Assembly: GCA_900549625.1 (NCBI GenBank)
Contig: URPE01000009.1
Span: forward strand, 1-36,005
Direction of reading: 5' to 3'
Source of the DNA: an uncultured Mycoplasmatota bacterium
GTDB taxonomy: Bacteria; Bacillota_I; Bacilli_A; RF39; UBA660
Length of the DNA stretch: 36,005 bases
Under the pieces are notes generated by a model that searched no databases, was not told the DNA's origin, and saw only the letters and a list, made by a program, of their open reading frames with translations. The first letter of the stretch is position 1, and each line of letters opens with the position of its first letter. This document shows, piece by piece, positions 33,898-36,005 of the stretch. Both the position numbers and the translations under genes were made by a program.

Positions 33898-33926
33898 AAA
33901 AAGACTTCAACAATTCTTTTTTTTTA
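33895..33926 (+). terminator. Sigma-factor gene terminator
   Basis: The A-run plus GA (ending near 33903) pairs with TCTTTTTT (about 33914-33921) with one internal mismatch; a T tract follows. Confidence 0.5.
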
Positions 33927-33936
33927 TCTCAAAATA

Positions 33937-33945
33937 TGGTAACAT
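33937..33945 (+). promoter_or_regulatory. Extended -10 of the S41 peptidase gene
   Basis: TGGTAACAT (TAACAT 33940-33945), 19 bases before the ATG; no clear -35. Confidence 0.4.
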
Positions 33946-33964
33946 TAAAAAGTAAGGTGGTTAA

Positions 33965-35131
33965 ATGAAGAAAGAATTTAATTTTAGTATTAAAGCCGTA
34001 ATTATTATAATAATTGTAACTGCAATAACATCAAGTATTACCTCCGGTTTAATTCTCTATAATAATAGTAAGATTTTAATTGGTACAAGTGATTTAAAAA
34101 AAGACACAGCTTTACAAGAATTTTTAAAAGTATATTATGGTTTAGACGACGATTACTATAAAGATATTGATAAAACAGAAATGGTTGATGCAGCTATATC
34201 TGCTATGCTTAACTACTTAGGTGAAGACTATTCGACCTATATGAATCAAGATGAAACTGAAGATTTAGCAAACAAATTAAGTGGCAAATATAATGGCATA
34301 GGTATTTCCATAACTAATGGTAATGAAATAGTAAAAGTTTATGATGACACTCCTGCTAAGAATGCTGGTCTAGAAGAACATGATTTAATAGAAAGCATTA
34401 ATGGTACAGCCACTGAAGGACTAACTCAAGCTGAAGTAGCAAACTTAATTGACAAACAAAACGAAAATACAATTGTTATTTTAAGAAATAATGAAGAATT
34501 AACATTTAAAGTAAAAGCAGAATCTATAAATAATCCTCTTCCTAGTACAACATATGAAGAAAATGGTAAAACAATTGGTTATATTAGTATCTCATCATTT
34601 ACGAATACCGTAGAAACAGAATTTAAAAAGGCTCTAGAAGAGTTAGAAACAAAAAATATAAGTGGCTTAATAATTGATTTAAGAAATGATGGTGGTGGAT
34701 ATCTAAAAGGAGCTTCTAGTATTGCAAGCCTATTCTTAGAAAAAGGTAAAACAATTTATTCCTTAGAAGGAAAAGATAAAACTGATACATATAAAGATGA
34801 AACAGATGAAAAACGTGATTATAAAGTAGGAGTTTTAATTAATGCTGGTTCTGCTAGTGCTAGTGAGGTTTTAGCCTCTGCCCTAAAAGATAGTTATGGT
34901 GCAATATTAATTGGCGAAGTTTCCTATGGTAAAGGACGGGTACAACAAACTAAAAGTCTAGAAGATGGTAGTATGGTAAAATACACGACTGCTAAATGGC
35001 TAAGACCAAACGGCGATTGCATCGATGGCTTAGGATTGCAACCTGATTATGAAATTAAATTAGAAAAAGGTGAAGATGGCTTATACCATGACACCCAACT
35101 AGAAAAAGCTAAAGAATTACTATTTGAGTAG
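33965..35131 (+). CDS. C-terminal processing protease (peptidase S41, CtpA/CtpB-like)
   Basis: A serine protease outside the membrane. One membrane anchor (about 11-33); an N-terminal helical part with MLNYLGEDYSTYM, as in CTPases; a PDZ domain (about 105-190, GIGISI..V..DTPAKNAGLEEHDLIESINGT); and the catalytic core. The Ser-Lys dyad is visible: Ser298 in NAGSASASEVLASALKD and Lys323 in YGKGRVQ. The 388 residues fit the family. AAGGTGG precedes the ATG. The stop codon is in the terminator stem. Family members process signalling and envelope proteins; the substrate is not evident here. Confidence 0.92.
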   Translation: MKKEFNFSIKAVIIIIIVTAITSSITSGLILYNNSKILIGTSDLKKDTALQEFLKVYYGLDDDYYKDIDKTEMVDAAISAMLNYLGEDYSTYMNQDETEDLANKLSGKYNGIGISITNGNEIVKVYDDTPAKNAGLEEHDLIESINGTATEGLTQAEVANLIDKQNENTIVILRNNEELTFKVKAESINNPLPSTTYEENGKTIGYISISSFTNTVETEFKKALEELETKNISGLIIDLRNDGGGYLKGASSIASLFLEKGKTIYSLEGKDKTDTYKDETDEKRDYKVGVLINAGSASASEVLASALKDSYGAILIGEVSYGKGRVQQTKSLEDGSMVKYTTAKWLRPNGDCIDGLGLQPDYEIKLEKGEDGLYHDTQLEKAKELLFE

Positions 35132-35140
35132 TTCTTTTTT
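35111..35140 (+). terminator. S41 peptidase terminator
   Basis: AAAGAATTACT (35111-35121) pairs with AGTAGTTCTTT (35127-35137, one G-T), then T to 35140; the stop codon lies in the stem. Confidence 0.75.
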
Positions 35141-35164
35141 CTTTATAAATAAATAAAAATTTTG

Positions 35165-35170
35165 TATAAT
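35165..35170 (+). promoter_or_regulatory. -10 of ntdP
   Basis: TATAAT, 24 bases before the ATG; TTTATA at the -35 position is weak. Confidence 0.5.
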
Positions 35171-35193
35171 AAGGACAGAAAGCGAAGAATTAT

Positions 35194-35742
35194 ATGAAAT
35201 ATCAAGAAATCAAAAAAGGAGATAAACTAAAAATTGAATGTTATAAACATAACGGTTATCTAGATCGTACGAGTGATGAAGCAACCGTTCTATATTATGA
35301 TGGAAACGTCCTAATAGTGGCAAATGACCATACCAAATTAACAGAACATAATGGTGACTCACATACTACAAATGAACCAGCTGTTTTATTTTTCTTTAAA
35401 GATAAGTGGTTTAACGTTATTGGTCAATTAAAAAAGAAAGGACTATTTTATTATTGTAATATTGCTACACCATTTATTATCGATGCTCATAAAATTAAAT
35501 ACATTGATTATGATTTAGATTTAAGAGTGTTTCCAGATAAAAGTTTTAAAATATTAGATCGTAATGAATATAAATATCACAAAAGAATAATGAATTATAG
35601 TGATGAATTAAATTACATTATTGAAAAATCTCTATCTGAATTAATTGAACTTAAGAAAAAAAATGAAGGTCCATTTAAAGAAAAAGTAGTGGAAGACCTT
35701 TATCATGAATACGAAAAATTACTAAAAGAAAGCCAAAAATAA
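35194..35742 (+). CDS. ntdP: Nucleoside tri-/diphosphate phosphatase NtdP (DUF402)
   Basis: Hydrolyses nucleoside tri- and diphosphates. The 182 residues match B. subtilis YgaC/NtdP in order and length: IECYKHNGYLDR at the N-terminus, VANDHTKLTEHNGDSHTT, then EPAVLFFFKDKWFNVIG, YYYCNIATPFIIDAHKIKYID, followed by YDLDLRVFPDKSF with the acidic residues expected to bind metal, and a C-terminal helical part with KGPF-like NEGPFKEK. The ribosome site is weak (GAAAGCGAAG). It is followed by a strong terminator and then the rRNA leader. Confidence 0.9.
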   Translation: MKYQEIKKGDKLKIECYKHNGYLDRTSDEATVLYYDGNVLIVANDHTKLTEHNGDSHTTNEPAVLFFFKDKWFNVIGQLKKKGLFYYCNIATPFIIDAHKIKYIDYDLDLRVFPDKSFKILDRNEYKYHKRIMNYSDELNYIIEKSLSELIELKKKNEGPFKEKVVEDLYHEYEKLLKESQK

Positions 35743-35781
35743 AAATTTTGCTAAAAAAGTCGAAAAAAGCAAAATTTTTTC
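35741..35781 (+). terminator. ntdP terminator
   Basis: AAAAATTTTGCT (35741-35752) pairs with AGCAAAATTTTT (35769-35780), 12 bp, ending in six T. It isolates ntdP from the rRNA promoters. Confidence 0.85.
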
Positions 35782-35810
35782 TTGCATTTTAATATATCAT
35801 AGTGTAGAAT
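35782..35810 (+). promoter_or_regulatory. rRNA operon promoter P1
   Basis: TTGCAT (35782-35787), 17-base spacer, TAGAAT (35805-35810). Followed by a small hairpin (GCTG 35819-35822 with CAGC 35834-35837). Confidence 0.8.
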
Positions 35811-35886
35811 GTAAACGTGCTGTTGAAAAGAAGCAGCCCCAAAAAATCACTAATTAAAAAAAGCTTTAAAAAAGTGAAAAAAACGC

Positions 35887-35915
35887 TTGCATTTGCAAAA
35901 GAAAAGTTGTAGAAT
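35887..35915 (+). promoter_or_regulatory. rRNA operon promoter P2
   Basis: TTGCAT (35887-35892), 17-base spacer, TAGAAT (35910-35915), the same boxes as P1. A hairpin follows (GTTGTTT 35925-35931 with AAACAAC 35937-35943, loop GAAGA). Confidence 0.85.
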
Positions 35916-35924
35916 GTAAGACAA

Positions 35925-36005
35925 GTTGTTTGAAGAAAACAACAAAAGACAACGTTCTTTGAAAACTAAGTAAAAAAGTCAATTTGAGTAGCTTAGATTA
36001 AACTA
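35925..36005 (+). promoter_or_regulatory. rRNA leader: boxB-like hairpin and boxA-like antitermination site
   Basis: After P2 a 7-bp hairpin is followed by GTTCTTTGAAAAC at 35954-35966, a sequence very commonly found before Firmicute 16S rRNA genes and overlapping boxA. The 16S gene itself has not begun by the end of the window. The identification is from leader sequence only. Confidence 0.75.

Noticed and set aside
35944..36005. Start of 16S rRNA
   Set aside because: Only leader sequence is present; the conserved 16S 5' sequence (AGAGTTTGATC...) does not appear before the window ends.
1..36005. Mycoplasma-type code (TGA = Trp)
   Set aside because: Tryptophans are TGG and several genes end in TGA at sensible points (for example the genes overlapping by ATGA), so the standard bacterial code applies.

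Overview
The window is strongly A+T-rich bacterial DNA with short intergenic gaps, Shine-Dalgarno-led genes and U-tract intrinsic terminators. It uses TGG for Trp and TGA as a stop, so the standard bacterial code (table 11) applies. The gene set is Firmicute/Bacilli-like: T-box-controlled lysS, cdaA-cdaR, secG-rnr-smpB, ClpC, NtdP and many membrane-anchored Xre-type regulators. No cell-wall or sporulation operon fixes the lineage. The overall look (reduced, very A+T-rich, code 11, DUF378 and YfcC proteins) suggests an uncultured gut Bacilli/Mollicutes-related lineage such as RF39. That placement is inference.

Layout. 1-3742: tail of an Rpn-type nuclease/transposase, ligA, a 3 x 23 bp repeat resembling an IS end, trmB (minus strand), and a decayed DUF4143-ATPase remnant. 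3743-5659: an Xre-HTH transmembrane protein, then a two-gene set of exported rhodanese-like and thioredoxin-like proteins. 5660-9556: a T-box leader, a lysyl-tRNA synthetase fused to a tRNA-binding OB domain, and a YfcC-type carrier. 9600-13517: a surface-protein remnant, a compact ClpC, a DUF308 membrane protein, and a deoxyribosyltransferase-like gene (minus). 13639-19299: a C39-like exported peptidase with a partner of unknown function, engB, secG, rnr-smpB. 19300-23822: an ABC exporter (minus), a small membrane protein, and cdaA-cdaR (c-di-AMP synthesis). 23823-27784: an Xre-HTH membrane regulator and a translationally coupled four-gene ABC transporter, bracketed by two identical 36-bp copies of the cdaR 3' end and terminator. 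27785-36005: a DUF378 protein (minus), a LolA-like lipoprotein, a protein of tandem RNA-polymerase alpha-CTD-like modules, a small anchored protein, a 1032-residue primary-type sigma factor with a long repeat-containing C-terminal extension, a CtpA-type protease, NtdP, and the double-promoter leader of an rRNA operon whose 16S gene lies beyond the window.

The most unusual signal is transcriptional. A primary-type sigma factor carries about 550 extra C-terminal residues holding roughly five diverged modules, and lies two genes from a free-standing array of alpha-CTD-like modules. Many promoters in the window are extended -10 type (TGnTATAAT) or TTGCAA-17-TATAAT, which suits a primary sigma. 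A second candidate system is the ABC/HTH module between the 36-bp direct repeats, which looks like a discrete insertion behind cdaR.
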